This document shows, piece after piece, positions 40,725-50,178 of a stretch of 64,000 nt of DNA. The DNA comes from an uncultured Campylobacter sp. GTDB taxonomy: Bacteria > Campylobacterota > Campylobacteria > Campylobacterales > Campylobacteraceae. The position numbers and the translations under genes were made by a program. Each line of letters opens with the position of its first letter. Positions within the stretch are counted from its first letter, which is position 1. Under the pieces are notes generated by a model. The model had not been told where the DNA came from. It searched no databases and was given only the letters and a program-made list of their open reading frames with translations. The DNA lies in assembly GCF_905373215.1 (NCBI RefSeq), contig NZ_CAJPRT010000008.1, positions 1-64,000 of the forward strand, in the 5' to 3' direction.

Positions 40725-41816
40725 CTAGTCCAGCTTATTTCTAAAAAGCGACGCCGCAAAGCTCAACGTGCCAAGCCCGATTAGCAGCAGCGGCACGATG
40801 AGATGGCACAGCTCGCCGAGGCTCGCACCCTCCAGATAGATCCGCCACATGCAGTTGTTGGCATAATACATCGGATCTAGGTGCGCGATGTAGTAAAACC
40901 ACCGCGGCATCGCGTCCGCAGGCGTTATCAGCCCGCTTATCATAATACACGGTAGCAGGAACAAAAACGAGCTCACGACCGATTGTAGCGAGGTTTTGCA
41001 GACGGTCGAGATCACGAGGCCGATGCCTACGTTGCAGGCGCTAAAGATCGCGATGATCGCAAAAAGATCCGCAAAGCGCCCTCGAAACGGAATTTCGAAG
41101 TAAAACACGCAGATCAAAAACAGCGCGAGCCCCTGCGCGATCGCGATCAGCACGGGCGGCACTGCTTTGCCGATTAGCATCTCAAGCGGGTTCGCGGGCG
41201 TCATCAGCATCATATCAAAGCTCCCCTCCTCGCGCTCGCGAGAGACGCTAAACGCCGATAGCATCAGTACCTGAATCATCGAAAGTCCCAAAATCATCCC
41301 CGTCATGATCGTGTAGCGCGTGATCGTGTTTTCGTTAAAAACATAGCGCGGATTTATGCTGATTAAATTGACGAAATGCTGCGCGTTGTATTCCCCCGCT
41401 ATGGCCTGCACGAAGCCGATGACGGTGTTTGCCAAGGTCGTATTGCGCGAATCTGCGATGATCAAAAGCTCATGCGTGTCCTTAAAATCGCTGCCGAAAT
41501 AGATCCCGATGATCGCCTCGCCCTCGCTTACCGCGCGGCGCAGGCAGGCTAGATCTTTGCAGCCAAGATCTGTTTTAAACATCGGCGTAGCGGCGATTTG
41601 CTGCACCAGCGCGGTGGACGTCGCATCGCGTGCGTCGTCCAAAATCGCGTAGCGCACCTGCTCGGGGGTGAAATTCGCGCCGTAGCCGAATATGATCGCC
41701 TGCACCAGCACCGGCACGATCAGCACCATGCGCGTGCCCTTGTCGCGAAACATCGCCAAAAATTCCTTTTTTATCAGCGCGCGAATTCGAAGCAAGGATT
41801 TTCGCAGAGCGTTCAT
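40725..41816 (-). CDS. ABC-2 exporter permease (YbhR-like)
   Basis: The 363-residue protein has an N-terminal helix, a large periplasmic domain and five C-terminal helices, the ABC-2 layout. The start MNALRKSLLRIRALIKKEFLAMFRD and the mid-region SREREEGSFDMMLMTPANPLEMLIGKAVP are characteristic of YbhR/YhhJ drug-export permeases. It carries no insert. Its ATG overlaps (ATGA) the stop of the low-complexity ORF upstream. It is the last gene of the HlyD-ATPase-permease-permease operon, probably a tripartite efflux pump needing a TolC partner from elsewhere. Confidence 0.88.
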   Translation of the reverse strand: MNALRKSLLRIRALIKKEFLAMFRDKGTRMVLIVPVLVQAIIFGYGANFTPEQVRYAILDDARDATSTALVQQIAATPMFKTDLGCKDLACLRRAVSEGEAIIGIYFGSDFKDTHELLIIADSRNTTLANTVIGFVQAIAGEYNAQHFVNLISINPRYVFNENTITRYTIMTGMILGLSMIQVLMLSAFSVSREREEGSFDMMLMTPANPLEMLIGKAVPPVLIAIAQGLALFLICVFYFEIPFRGRFADLFAIIAIFSACNVGIGLVISTVCKTSLQSVVSSFLFLLPCIMISGLITPADAMPRWFYYIAHLDPMYYANNCMWRIYLEGASLGELCHLIVPLLLIGLGTLSFAASLFRNKLD

Positions 41817-42733
41817 CGCGCGCCCCTTTTAAATTTAGCGACACCTTCAAATTTAACGCCATTTTCAACTTTAGCAGCGCGGGCGTGCGGAACGGAATTT
41901 AAAGCGAAATTTAAACGCACCGCGGGCGCCGGTTTAAATTTGCGCACCGCGGGCGTAAAATTTAAAATTTCAGATTTATTGCGCGGCGACATGGGTTTAA
42001 ATTTTAAAAGCGCAAGTTTAAATTTACGCGGCGGCAAGGAGATGAAATTTAAAAGCGCGCCCGTGAGGTCAAATTTGCTAAAATTTTCCGCGCGCGCCGT
42101 TTTGTAGCCGTGCCGTACGGCTGCGCTACAAAGTCGTATGCGGCGCCACGCAGAATTCAAATATTGATTAATCTTAACCGCACGCCGTTTTTCTATCGCG
42201 TCGTGCGTATGCTGCGAAGTAAGCCGCGCCGCACGCCCCGCTTCGGCTATATCTGTGCTCGGCAAAACACGACGCAGAATACGTAGCGGCTCGCAAATAA
42301 GCTTTAAAATTTCAAGCCCACGCTGCGATATAAAATTTTGCGCTGTGTCCGCAAAAGGCGCTGAAGCGCGCGTAAATTTTAAAATTTCAAACCAATTGCA
42401 CGGCATAGGCGCAAAATTTAAAAATTCCGCCGCTTGCTTTTGCGGCTTGAAGCGGCTTTTTAAGCGCTCTGCGGCGGTAAATTTTAAAATTTCAGATCTA
42501 CGCCCTGCCGCCTGTTTATGCGAGCCAAAATACCTCGCGCTAAGAAATTTTAAAATTTCAAGCCCGCGCTCCGCTCGCTTGCGAAAAAATTCTAAAAATT
42601 TCATCGCGTCCTCTCTTTTGGCGGCGTGAAATTCCGCCATCGATGCCTCGGGCGAAAGCGGAACATTAATTGCGCCGATTTTTGCGGCGCGAAATTTCTC
42701 CGCGCAAGCGTAAAGCAAAAATAAATTTTTCAT
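41813..42733 (-). CDS. Low-complexity spacer ORF between two exporter permeases
   Basis: A 306-codon ORF exactly bridges the two permease genes, with ATGA overlaps at both ends. The protein has no recognisable domain and is built around repeats of EILKF, NFxxx and KFK, the translation of GAAATTTTAAAATTT in one fixed phase. In another phase the same word would give TAA stops, so frame choice seems constrained. The upstream part has near-copies such as AAATTTTAAAATTTCAAGCCC (two versions, near 42300 and 42550). Related operons have the permeases adjacent. I treat it as expanded repeat DNA that stays translated, but a real protein is not excluded. Confidence 0.35.
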   Translation of the reverse strand: MKNLFLLYACAEKFRAAKIGAINVPLSPEASMAEFHAAKREDAMKFLEFFRKRAERGLEILKFLSARYFGSHKQAAGRRSEILKFTAAERLKSRFKPQKQAAEFLNFAPMPCNWFEILKFTRASAPFADTAQNFISQRGLEILKLICEPLRILRRVLPSTDIAEAGRAARLTSQHTHDAIEKRRAVKINQYLNSAWRRIRLCSAAVRHGYKTARAENFSKFDLTGALLNFISLPPRKFKLALLKFKPMSPRNKSEILNFTPAVRKFKPAPAVRLNFALNSVPHARAAKVENGVKFEGVAKFKRGAR

Positions 42734-44337
42734 CGTGCGCCCCTTTTTACGCTAAGCACGCACAAGCTGAAAAATAAAACCGCTCCGAGCGCCTGAATGG
42801 CGAGGTTTACCCACAGCGTCGCGCTCTGTCCGCCCGATAGGAAGCAGATACGAAAGGACTCGACCGCGTATGTGGGCGGCAGCAGGTGCCCGATGAAGTT
42901 GACCGCCGCGGGCAGTCCGCGCAGATCGAATATCATGCCGCTAAGCAGCGTCACGGGCAGATAGCCGATGACGATGGCGTATTCCTGCGCTAGGAATTGA
43001 TTTTTGCAGATCGCCGAGATCAGCATGCCTAGGCAGGTCATCTCCAGCACAAAGACGCACAGCGTCGCCAGTAGCATCGCTACGCTGCCGCGGATCGGGA
43101 TGCTCAAAAGCACCTGCCCGTAAACGAGCGTCATCGCGCCGCCCAAAAGCGCTAGGAAATAATACGCGCCGACCTTGGCAGTGACGATCTCAAGCGCGCT
43201 TGCGTTGGAGTTGTAAAGCGAGGCGATCGTGCCGCGGTCCCATTCGCGCGAGATCACGACCGCGACCATAAATAGGCAGATGAGCCCCAAAATCCCCACG
43301 TACTCGGCAGATACGAGATACCATGTCGATTCGTTGGCTTCGTTGAACCAGCTGCGATAATTCACGCTGACAGGCCTTGCGGCGGCGTTTAAATTTGCGT
43401 TTAAAAAGCCGTAATCTTGCGCCAAAACCTGCTCGATCACGCCTGCAACGTAAACGTAGCTAAGAAGCGCGAGCTGCGACTGCGTGGCGTTTTGGATAAG
43501 AAAAATTTCGGCGCCGTCTTTGTCTGAGTTGCTCGCACCGCCTGCACTACTTGAGCCGCCGCCGTTATTTGCAGCGCCGCCTTCGCTGCGAGCGCCGTTA
43601 GCGGAGGAGCTTGCATTGATGCCGCTGCTCGTATTTTGAATATCGCTTGCGCCGTCGATAAAACCAGCATTCGTATCGCCCACGCCGCCGATTAAATTTA
43701 CGCTGCCTTGATTTACGTCTATGTCGCCTGCGCTGCTACTGAAATTTGCGCTCATACCGCCCGTATCGTTACTGCGAGAATTTGCGCCGGCAAAATTCGC
43801 AGTCATGCCCATACTGCCGCCGCTATAATTTACAGTCGCGCTGTTGGAATTTGCGTTGCCGCCGCCAAAAGAATATGCGCCGCCGCCCGTTTCCGAGCCG
43901 TTGCGGTGCGAACTATCGCCGCTTGCGCCGCCCGCAGAGAATCTTTCGTCGCTAGAGAGATTTAAATTTACGCCGCCGCCCGCGCCGCCGAGCCCGCTCA
44001 AGGTGTTTTGAAATTTAGCCACAAAGCGCGGATCAAAATACAAAATGCTCTCGATCTCGTGCGCCCTAAAATCTCTCCTCGCGCTCTCTAAGTCCGTGTA
44101 AACGCGGGTTTGTAGGTATTTTGAGCCCAAAAATCCGCCAAGCAGATCACGCTCGATTTTGGAGCCCAGATCGCTTACAAAGCCCACCTTGACGGGCTTT
44201 ATGTCCATTCGCATCGCGTATCCGTAGATCACGACCAAAATTAGCGGCATCAAAAACGCGATCACGAGCGCCGATCGGTCCTTTGCGATCTGCGCGAACT
44301 CCTTTTTTACGAGGATTTTTAAAAAGGTAAAGTTCAT
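42730..44337 (-). CDS. ABC-2 exporter permease (YbhS-like) with Gly/Ser/Asn-rich insert
   Basis: The start is ATG 44337 (MNFTFLKILVKKEFAQIAKDR), in an ATGA overlap with the preceding ORF; a further upstream start is unnecessary. The family pattern is clear: one N-terminal helix, a periplasmic domain with VGFVSDLGSKIERDL, and C-terminal helices beginning VISREWDRGTIASLY. Inside the periplasmic domain, about residues 112-272 are an insert rich in Gly, Ser and Asn (GGGNANSNSATVNYSGGSMG is typical). Without it the length of about 375 is normal. The insert would lie outside the cytoplasmic membrane. Confidence 0.87.
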   Translation of the reverse strand: MNFTFLKILVKKEFAQIAKDRSALVIAFLMPLILVVIYGYAMRMDIKPVKVGFVSDLGSKIERDLLGGFLGSKYLQTRVYTDLESARRDFRAHEIESILYFDPRFVAKFQNTLSGLGGAGGGVNLNLSSDERFSAGGASGDSSHRNGSETGGGAYSFGGGNANSNSATVNYSGGSMGMTANFAGANSRSNDTGGMSANFSSSAGDIDVNQGSVNLIGGVGDTNAGFIDGASDIQNTSSGINASSSANGARSEGGAANNGGGSSSAGGASNSDKDGAEIFLIQNATQSQLALLSYVYVAGVIEQVLAQDYGFLNANLNAAARPVSVNYRSWFNEANESTWYLVSAEYVGILGLICLFMVAVVISREWDRGTIASLYNSNASALEIVTAKVGAYYFLALLGGAMTLVYGQVLLSIPIRGSVAMLLATLCVFVLEMTCLGMLISAICKNQFLAQEYAIVIGYLPVTLLSGMIFDLRGLPAAVNFIGHLLPPTYAVESFRICFLSGGQSATLWVNLAIQALGAVLFFSLCVLSVKRGAR

Positions 44338-45215
44338 CCGCCCTGCCCCTGTGCTCGGATTTCGCGGCACTGCGCCGCTCGCGGCGGGTTCCCAGATTTC
44401 AATCGCGCAAATGCGGCGGCGGCTGCATTTTGAAATTTTAGCCGCGTGATCACATTTGGCACGTCCCTAAATTTTAATTGCGAAGGTGCGGCAACCGAGA
44501 TTTGAAATTTTAGCAGTGCAGACCGACTGCTCGCGCCTATTTTGCTCATCGCGCTCTGAAATTTTAATCGCGCGAGCGCATACGGCGGACTTTGAAATTT
44601 TAAGCAGTTATACGGCACGATCTTGCCGCGAGATTTTTGAAGTAAAAACCCCGCGGCGGCGCAAGATCCGCTATAAAATTTTTGTATCGGGTTTTTAAAT
44701 TTACAAGCTACTCGCAGACCGACCGCTATTTTAAATTTGCGATCTGTTTGCAGAGCGGTCGCCCTTTTAAATTTATAATCTGCTTGCGAGCCGCTCGCAC
44801 TTTGAAATTTACGGCGCAGACGAAGCGGGCTCGCTTCACCGCAGAGCCCGTGCAATATCCATCTACAAAATCCGCGCCGTGTACCGCCGCGCGACATTCG
44901 GTTTAGAACCTCGGCACCGCGCAAAATTTCACGATCGTTTAAAATTCCTACACCCTTTAAAATTCCGCTGCCTTTCAAAATTTTATTATCGATCCAAATT
45001 TTGCCGTCGTTTAAAATTCCGCCGCTTAGAATTTCACCGACGTTCAAAGCTCGGTCGCTCAAAATTCCATTGCCGCTTAAAATTTCATCGCCCCGCAAGA
45101 CCCTTTCGCCGTTTAAAATTTTATCGCGCGGGCGCGCAGGTTTTCGCCAAGTCCACATAAAATTCAAATCAAAAATCCTCGCGGCTCGCGCAAAATTTAG
45201 ATCAAAAGCCCTCAT
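44334..45215 (-). CDS. Low-complexity spacer ORF between exporter ATPase and permease
   Basis: A 293-codon ORF starts 14 bases inside the end of the ATPase gene and stops in an ATGA overlap with the permease ATG at 44337. The N-terminal third repeats GILxxG/EILxG units (KILNGERVLRGDEILSG is typical). The rest repeats LKFQ and KFK spaced by 12-20 residues. No domain is recognisable and the composition is basic. As with the ORF at 41813, the repeat word is held in a stop-free phase. It is probably a translated spacer; a genuine gene is possible. Confidence 0.35.
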   Translation of the reverse strand: MRAFDLNFARAARIFDLNFMWTWRKPARPRDKILNGERVLRGDEILSGNGILSDRALNVGEILSGGILNDGKIWIDNKILKGSGILKGVGILNDREILRGAEVLNRMSRGGTRRGFCRWILHGLCGEASPLRLRRKFQSASGSQADYKFKRATALQTDRKFKIAVGLRVACKFKNPIQKFYSGSCAAAGFLLQKSRGKIVPYNCLKFQSPPYALARLKFQSAMSKIGASSRSALLKFQISVAAPSQLKFRDVPNVITRLKFQNAAAAAFARLKSGNPPRAAQCREIRAQGQGG

Positions 45216-47091
45216 CGCCCGCCTCGCTTCTAAATTTTTGCACCTCGTTTATGAAGGCCTGCTGCACGCTAAGCCGCCGCCCGTGCTGCACGCAGACTTC
45301 ATCGGGGCTACCCAGCGCCAGAATTTTGCCGCGATCTTGGATCAAAAACCGATCACAATACTCCGCCTCCTCCATAAAATGCGTCGTCACAACCACGCTC
45401 ACGCCGGTGCGCGCGAGCGCATTTATGCGGTTCCAAAAGAGCCTGCGCGAGAGCGGATCGGCGCCGCTGGTGGCCTCGTCGAGAAACAAAATCTCAGGGC
45501 GGTGGATGAGCGCGCACGCCATCGAAAGGTTGCGCCCCGCGCCGAACGGCAGGTTTTGCCACGTCTCGTTTCGCAGCCGCTGCAAGCCAAACTCGCTCAA
45601 AAGCTCCTCTATGCGCCGCTTCAGCGCCATGCCGCCGATACCGTAGCTGCGGCCGAAATACTCTAAATTTTGATAGCAACTTAGCTTTTTATAAAGCGAA
45701 AATTTCTGCGAAACGTAGCCGATGCGCGATCTGATCGCCGATTTGGCGTAGCGCAGATCCTCGCCCATGACAGAAATCTCGCCTCCGCTCATCCCCAAAA
45801 GCGCGCAGATCATGCGAAACGTCGTCGTCTTGCCCGCACCGTTTGGGCCTAAAAGGCCGAAAATTTCGCCCTTTTTGACCTCGAAACTCGTATTTTCCAC
45901 GGCAGTGAATGAGCCGAATTTTTTACTCACGACGCGCACTTTGATGACGGTTTGAGCCGCATCGAAGCTCTTTTTTTCGTAGCCGAAGCTTGCCGCGCCG
46001 ATTTCGGCTTTGTTTAAAAAAATATACGCATCCTCTAGGCTCGCCTCGCGCGGGCTCAGTTTAAATTTAGCGCCCCCGCTCTCGTTAAATTTAATGCCCT
46101 CGTTGAATTTCATGCTTTCGTTTGAAATTTTAAAATTTTCGCCGCCCCCGTTTTCGCGCTCCATGCTTTCGCAGCCGCTGTCTTCGTCACTGTCGCTTAG
46201 GCTCGCGTTTAAAAACCCCTGCAGATCGCGCAGGCTTATCGGCTCTTCGCTTAGCAGATCGACGCTGCCGTCTCTGGGGCAGATGTCGATGAGCGGGGAG
46301 TTTTTTAAAAATCTTTGCGTCTTAAACATCAAGCGGCGCGCCAGGCTCTGATAATCCTCGCTACATATGCGAAAGGTGTGGTCCTGCAGCATCGCGGTGA
46401 TCTTTGCGGCGGGGCTCTGCGCTATGATCTTGCCGCTGAGTAAGATCAGCGTCAGATCGGCATCCGCCGCTTCGTCGAAATACGCCGTCGAAAATATGCA
46501 TTTCGCGCCGCTTTGATCCAGATACTCGCGCACGATCGCCCACAGCTCCCTGCGTGAGAGCGGATCGACGCCGACGGTGGGCTCATCGAGCACCAAAAGC
46601 CGCGGACGAGCTGCGATAGCGCAGGCGACGCCTAGCTTTTGTTTCATCCCGCCGGAGAGCGAATCCACGGCGTAATCTTTAAATTTCAAAAGCCCCACGC
46701 GGCGCAAAAGCCCGCGCAGATACTCCTCGCCGCCTTTTAGATCAAGCCCTTTTAGGCCTGCGAAGATGTTTAAATTTTGCCAGACGCTAAGCTCCTCGTA
46801 AAGCCCCAGGCTCTGCGACATATAGCCGTTTGCGCGGACGAATTCTTTATTTTCGCCGCTAGGGATGAAGCCTGCAAATTTTATCTCGCCGCAATCGGGC
46901 GCGATGATGCCGCATATGAGCTTTAAAAGCGTGGATTTGCCCGCACCGTCTGGGCCCGTGAGGCTGATGAGCCGTGGCGTATCGTCAATTCGTAGATCAA
47001 AATTTTCAAAAACGACGTTTTTGCTGCGATCTTCGCGCAGGTAAAATTTCTCTAAATTTACGATATTTAGTAGATCCAAGCTTAGCTCCAA
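45202..47091 (-). CDS. Double-ATPase subunit of ABC-2 exporter (YbhF-like)
   Basis: The 629-residue protein contains two nucleotide-binding domains. The first has Walker A GPDGAGKS (46-53), signature LSGGMKQKL (145-153) and Walker B LLVLDEPT. The second has GPNGAGKTTTF, a divergent signature region LPFGAGRNLSMACA and Walker B ILFLDEATSGADPL. The linker between them (about residues 310-352) is enriched in Ser/Glu/Asn/Phe with NFKIS, MKFNE and KFKLS units, again reflecting AAATTT words. It drives the exporter with the two downstream permeases and the HlyD adaptor encoded upstream. Confidence 0.9.
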   Translation of the reverse strand: MELSLDLLNIVNLEKFYLREDRSKNVVFENFDLRIDDTPRLISLTGPDGAGKSTLLKLICGIIAPDCGEIKFAGFIPSGENKEFVRANGYMSQSLGLYEELSVWQNLNIFAGLKGLDLKGGEEYLRGLLRRVGLLKFKDYAVDSLSGGMKQKLGVACAIAARPRLLVLDEPTVGVDPLSRRELWAIVREYLDQSGAKCIFSTAYFDEAADADLTLILLSGKIIAQSPAAKITAMLQDHTFRICSEDYQSLARRLMFKTQRFLKNSPLIDICPRDGSVDLLSEEPISLRDLQGFLNASLSDSDEDSGCESMERENGGGENFKISNESMKFNEGIKFNESGGAKFKLSPREASLEDAYIFLNKAEIGAASFGYEKKSFDAAQTVIKVRVVSKKFGSFTAVENTSFEVKKGEIFGLLGPNGAGKTTTFRMICALLGMSGGEISVMGEDLRYAKSAIRSRIGYVSQKFSLYKKLSCYQNLEYFGRSYGIGGMALKRRIEELLSEFGLQRLRNETWQNLPFGAGRNLSMACALIHRPEILFLDEATSGADPLSRRLFWNRINALARTGVSVVVTTHFMEEAEYCDRFLIQDRGKILALGSPDEVCVQHGRRLSVQQAFINEVQKFRSEAGDEGF

Positions 47092-48207
47092 ATTTTATTG
47101 CTCGACTCGTCGCTTGGCGCGACGAACGAGACCTACGCACGCCTAAAAGGCGCTCTTTGTCGCGACGCCTTGCTTCTGCAGCCGCCGAGACGTCTTAGTT
47201 TTGTGACAGTCGCGGCATCTTGGTTTTACAACCGCCGCGCGCTTTAAATTTCGCGACGCACGCCGCAAACTATCCGCACATAAAATGTCGCGATCTTAAA
47301 CATCGAGCGCTCCGCGAGCACCCGCGATAAATTTGCTTCAAAACGCAAACGAAAGCGAGTTTTCAAACACCTGGCAAGCTGTGAGCGCCGAGCTCTTTAT
47401 CTGCGCCGTGCCTATTGCGGTGAAATTTCATCGCTGCCCGCCTTTCGGGGTGAAATTTACCGCCGCCATCTCTTTTGACGAAATTTTACCTAGTCTCGGC
47501 TTTCCTTGGCATAGTACCGACTTCAACTACCGCGTCCTTTGGGGTAAAATTTCACTTCCGTCCGCAATCGGTATTTAATCGCGCCGTTCGTTTCGTAGTG
47601 AAATTTTACTACCGTCCGCGCTCGGTTCAATCGCCGCTCGTTTATCGCAAAACGCCAACTAGAAACAAAGCCCGCTCCCGCTCTACCGCCCGGCTTTTAC
47701 CTTGTCGCCGTCGTGCCGCAAATTTTAAAATTTCACCCGCGTTACTTTGCAGCAAAATTTTGCCGAAATTTTACGCCGCCTTTGTACGACTTCGTTCTAA
47801 ACGAGCAGCATTTTATCGTCGCCGAGACGATGTATTTTAGGAGCGGCTCAATTTCATCGCCCTACTCTCTACCGAACAGGCGCCGTTAAAATTTCACCTC
47901 GAAGCGCACTTTTAAAATTTCATTAGGCTCACGCCGTATGTACGGCTCGCGCGGTACTGCGTAAAATTTACTGCTCGGTGAGTTCTGCTATCCAAATTTC
48001 GCCCGCAGATGCCGTCAAAATCGCTCATAAATTCCGCGTCGTTATGCCGCCAAAATTTTATCGCTAAGGCAACCGTTTAAATTCCAACTCGCCGCGCCTG
48101 ATAGCTTTGGGCGTTGTGCCGCGATAAAATTCCATCCGTAGTATTCCTGCCACCCGCACCGCGCTTTGAATTTTGCCCTCGTTCGCGATGCTTATGCGCT
48201 GCCCCCG
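47092..48207. repeat. 1.1-kb repeat-rich gap inside the exporter operon
   Basis: Between the adaptor and ATPase genes there is no credible gene on either strand. Units like GGTGAAATTTYRCCGC and GTAAAATTTCRCTNCCGTCCGC recur irregularly, interspersed with GC-rich segments. It is the same kind of DNA as the two coding spacers downstream, but here the minus-strand frame is not preserved. Confidence 0.5.
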
Positions 48208-49173
48208 TCAAAATTCCACGCTGATCGGCTGGCCTAGGCGAAATCTGCCGTCCTCGTCGCTGAAATCGGCGCGCGCCTCCCACACTAGATCTGCGCGCAG
48301 CTCCTCGGTCTGCACCGTGCGGGGCGTGTACATCGCGGTTTGGCTCACGTAGGCGACCTTTGCGCTCGCGCTAGAGCCGTCTGCGGCGATGATCCGTACG
48401 CTCTGTCCGGCACGCAGGAAGCGGAGCTGATTTTCGCTCAGATAAAATTTCGCGCGCTTGTTTTTTACTTCGCTAAGCTCAAAAACGCCCACGCTTGGTA
48501 TGCTGATGTCGCCGAGCTCCTTAAGGCGCGCTCTGATCTGCCCGCCAAAGGGCGCTTTTAGCACGCTTTGCGTCTCGATTTGGTAATTCAGATATTTCAG
48601 ATTTTCCTCGCAGCTTGCCAAATTTGCGCGGGCGGCGCCGACATCCTCGCCGCGGTAGCCGCTTTGAAGCTGGCGCAGATTGGCCTGGGCACTTTGCAGC
48701 TGGGCTTGCGTGCGCTTCATCGAGTAAAACGCCTCGTCGATCTGCTGCTTGGACGCGGAGTTTGTTTTGCCTAGGCTCTTGAGGCGCTCGTTCGTCAAAG
48801 TAGCGAGCTGTAGGGCGTTTTGCAGCGCGCTTACGTTCGCCGCGGCCATCTCGATCTCCTCGCTACGAAAGCCGCTTTGCAGCTTTTGCAAGCTAAATTT
48901 AAGCCCGTCGCACCTCGCGATCTGAACCTGTCTTTGAAAACTCAGATCCGCCGTATCCAGAGCCGCCAAGACGTCGCCAGCCTGCACGAAATCGCCCTCG
49001 TCGCGATAAAGTGCGCTAATGCGGCCGCTGCGCTCGAAACTAAGCGAACTCTGCCTGATGTCGATGATGCCGTAGGCCTTGTGCGCGACCTCTTCGCGCC
49101 TATCGAGATTGAAGTAGATCGCCGCGGCGAGAGCGGCCAGCGCAAAAACGACGAAAAATAGAAGCCTTTTCAT
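48208..49173 (-). CDS. HlyD-family periplasmic adaptor (membrane fusion protein)
   Basis: The 321-residue protein has an N-terminal membrane anchor (LLFFVVFALAALAAAIYF), then a lipoyl-like half (GRISALYRDEGDFVQAGDVLAALD), a coiled-coil hairpin (about residues 80-195, with the repeated LRQLQSGYRGEDV/LQKLQSGFRSEEI units) and a beta-barrel region ending FRLGQPISVEF. It connects the ABC-2 exporter to an outer-membrane channel. It is the promoter-proximal gene of the exporter operon and resembles YbhG in position and size. Confidence 0.9.
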   Translation of the reverse strand: MKRLLFFVVFALAALAAAIYFNLDRREEVAHKAYGIIDIRQSSLSFERSGRISALYRDEGDFVQAGDVLAALDTADLSFQRQVQIARCDGLKFSLQKLQSGFRSEEIEMAAANVSALQNALQLATLTNERLKSLGKTNSASKQQIDEAFYSMKRTQAQLQSAQANLRQLQSGYRGEDVGAARANLASCEENLKYLNYQIETQSVLKAPFGGQIRARLKELGDISIPSVGVFELSEVKNKRAKFYLSENQLRFLRAGQSVRIIAADGSSASAKVAYVSQTAMYTPRTVQTEELRADLVWEARADFSDEDGRFRLGQPISVEF

Positions 49174-49418
49174 AGATCGCCTTAAATTTTGATATGCGGT
49201 TATTATAAAATAACTTTTCTAATGCGGCGCTGATATTTGAGGCTCGGAGGGTGATTTTATAAATCGATCGCATTAAATTTGCCGTATTGAATTGACCGCC
49301 GCACGAGTAGAATTGAGGCTTGGGCGGAAAAATTTAGCCTATCTGCGCGATTTTAAGCGGCACGGCTTGTAAAGCACAGCGGCTTTTTGAACTAAAAATT
49401 TTAAAATTTTAACAAGGA

Positions 49419-49438
49419 GCTCCGCTTTCAAGCGGAGC
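49419..49438 (-). terminator. Hairpin downstream of flavodoxin gene
   Basis: GCTCCGCTT and AAGCGGAGC are exact complements around a 2-base centre. On the minus strand the stem is followed by CTTGTTAAAATTTT. It could end the flavodoxin transcript or, bidirectionally, other transcripts. The T run is weak. Confidence 0.45.
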
Positions 49439-49463
49439 GTGAAATTTAATGTGGAAATTTAAC

Positions 49464-49492
49464 GAGCTTTAGGCTCGATGAGCCCAAAGCTC
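49464..49492 (-). terminator. Second hairpin downstream of flavodoxin gene
   Basis: GAGCTTTAGGCTC and GAGCCCAAAGCTC pair with a single A-C mismatch around a GAT loop. It lies 27 bases beyond the flavodoxin stop, a normal terminator position, but only a short AT run follows. Confidence 0.45.
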
Positions 49493-49518
49493 GGTCGGTC
49501 ACGCAAAAGCTGAAATAT

Positions 49519-50001
49519 TTAAAACTCGCCTTTAACTGCGGCGATCCACTTATCGACTCTTGTCTGCCAGTGCTCGTCGCCCTTAAAATCGATCGTAAGA
49601 CCCACGAATTTGCCGTTTACGAAGGCGCGCGAATGTTGAAATTTATATCCCTCTGCGCCCCAAGCGCCGATGAGACGAGCCTTTTTAAGCACCGGCAAAA
49701 ACGCGCTCATGCCGCTGCAAAAATCGCTGCCGTGGCGTTCGACGTTACCGACGCCGACGAGCGCGACCTTGCGTCCGTCAAGATCGGTTTTGTTCAAAAG
49801 CTCCAATTTGTCGTCAAATTTGGCTTGGATCTGTCCATCGCCGTGTGTCGAAGCCGCAAAAATAAACGCGCTAGCGCCCGCCAAATCCTCCTCATTTAGC
49901 TCTTTGGCCTCCTTGATCTCAAAGCCGAGCTTTGAAGCGATGTATTCGCTCACGACCTTCGTATCGCCGCCTTTGGTGGCGTAAACTAATAGTTTTTTCA
50001 T
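49519..50001 (-). CDS. fldA: Flavodoxin
   Basis: This 160-residue FMN electron carrier starts MKKLLVYATKGGDTKVV (phosphate loop), with ASTHGDGQIQ and GVGNVERHGSDFC around the flavin. Length and motifs are those of the long-chain flavodoxins of Campylobacterota. There it is the electron acceptor of pyruvate and 2-oxoglutarate oxidoreductases, such as the OorDABC encoded 3 kb away. A clear GGAGAG ribosome site precedes the ATG, and an AT-rich leader lies upstream. Confidence 0.92.
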   Translation of the reverse strand: MKKLLVYATKGGDTKVVSEYIASKLGFEIKEAKELNEEDLAGASAFIFAASTHGDGQIQAKFDDKLELLNKTDLDGRKVALVGVGNVERHGSDFCSGMSAFLPVLKKARLIGAWGAEGYKFQHSRAFVNGKFVGLTIDFKGDEHWQTRVDKWIAAVKGEF

Positions 50002-50178
50002 TTTCTCTCCTTAAAAATAAGAATGATTCTAACAAAATAAGATAAATTTTGAGTGAAATAAAAATTTTATAAGGCGCCCGAATACGGCGCAATGCCTCGT
50101 ATCGGGCTAATTTTTAAACGGCAGCGAGCCAGCAAAATTTTAAAGCTGCCACTTAACCGCTCGTATAAAAATCCATAG

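Larger units (their letters stand above)
49174..49518. other. Intergenic region with two hairpins behind the flavodoxin gene
   Basis: No gene is present. Two stable inverted repeats (49419-49438 and 49464-49492) lie downstream of the flavodoxin gene, and AAATTT words occur between. Confidence 0.55.

Noticed and set aside
47333..47840. Plus-strand ORFs of 81 and 121 codons in the exporter gap
   Set aside because: They are repeat-word translations with no ribosome site and run against the operon direction.
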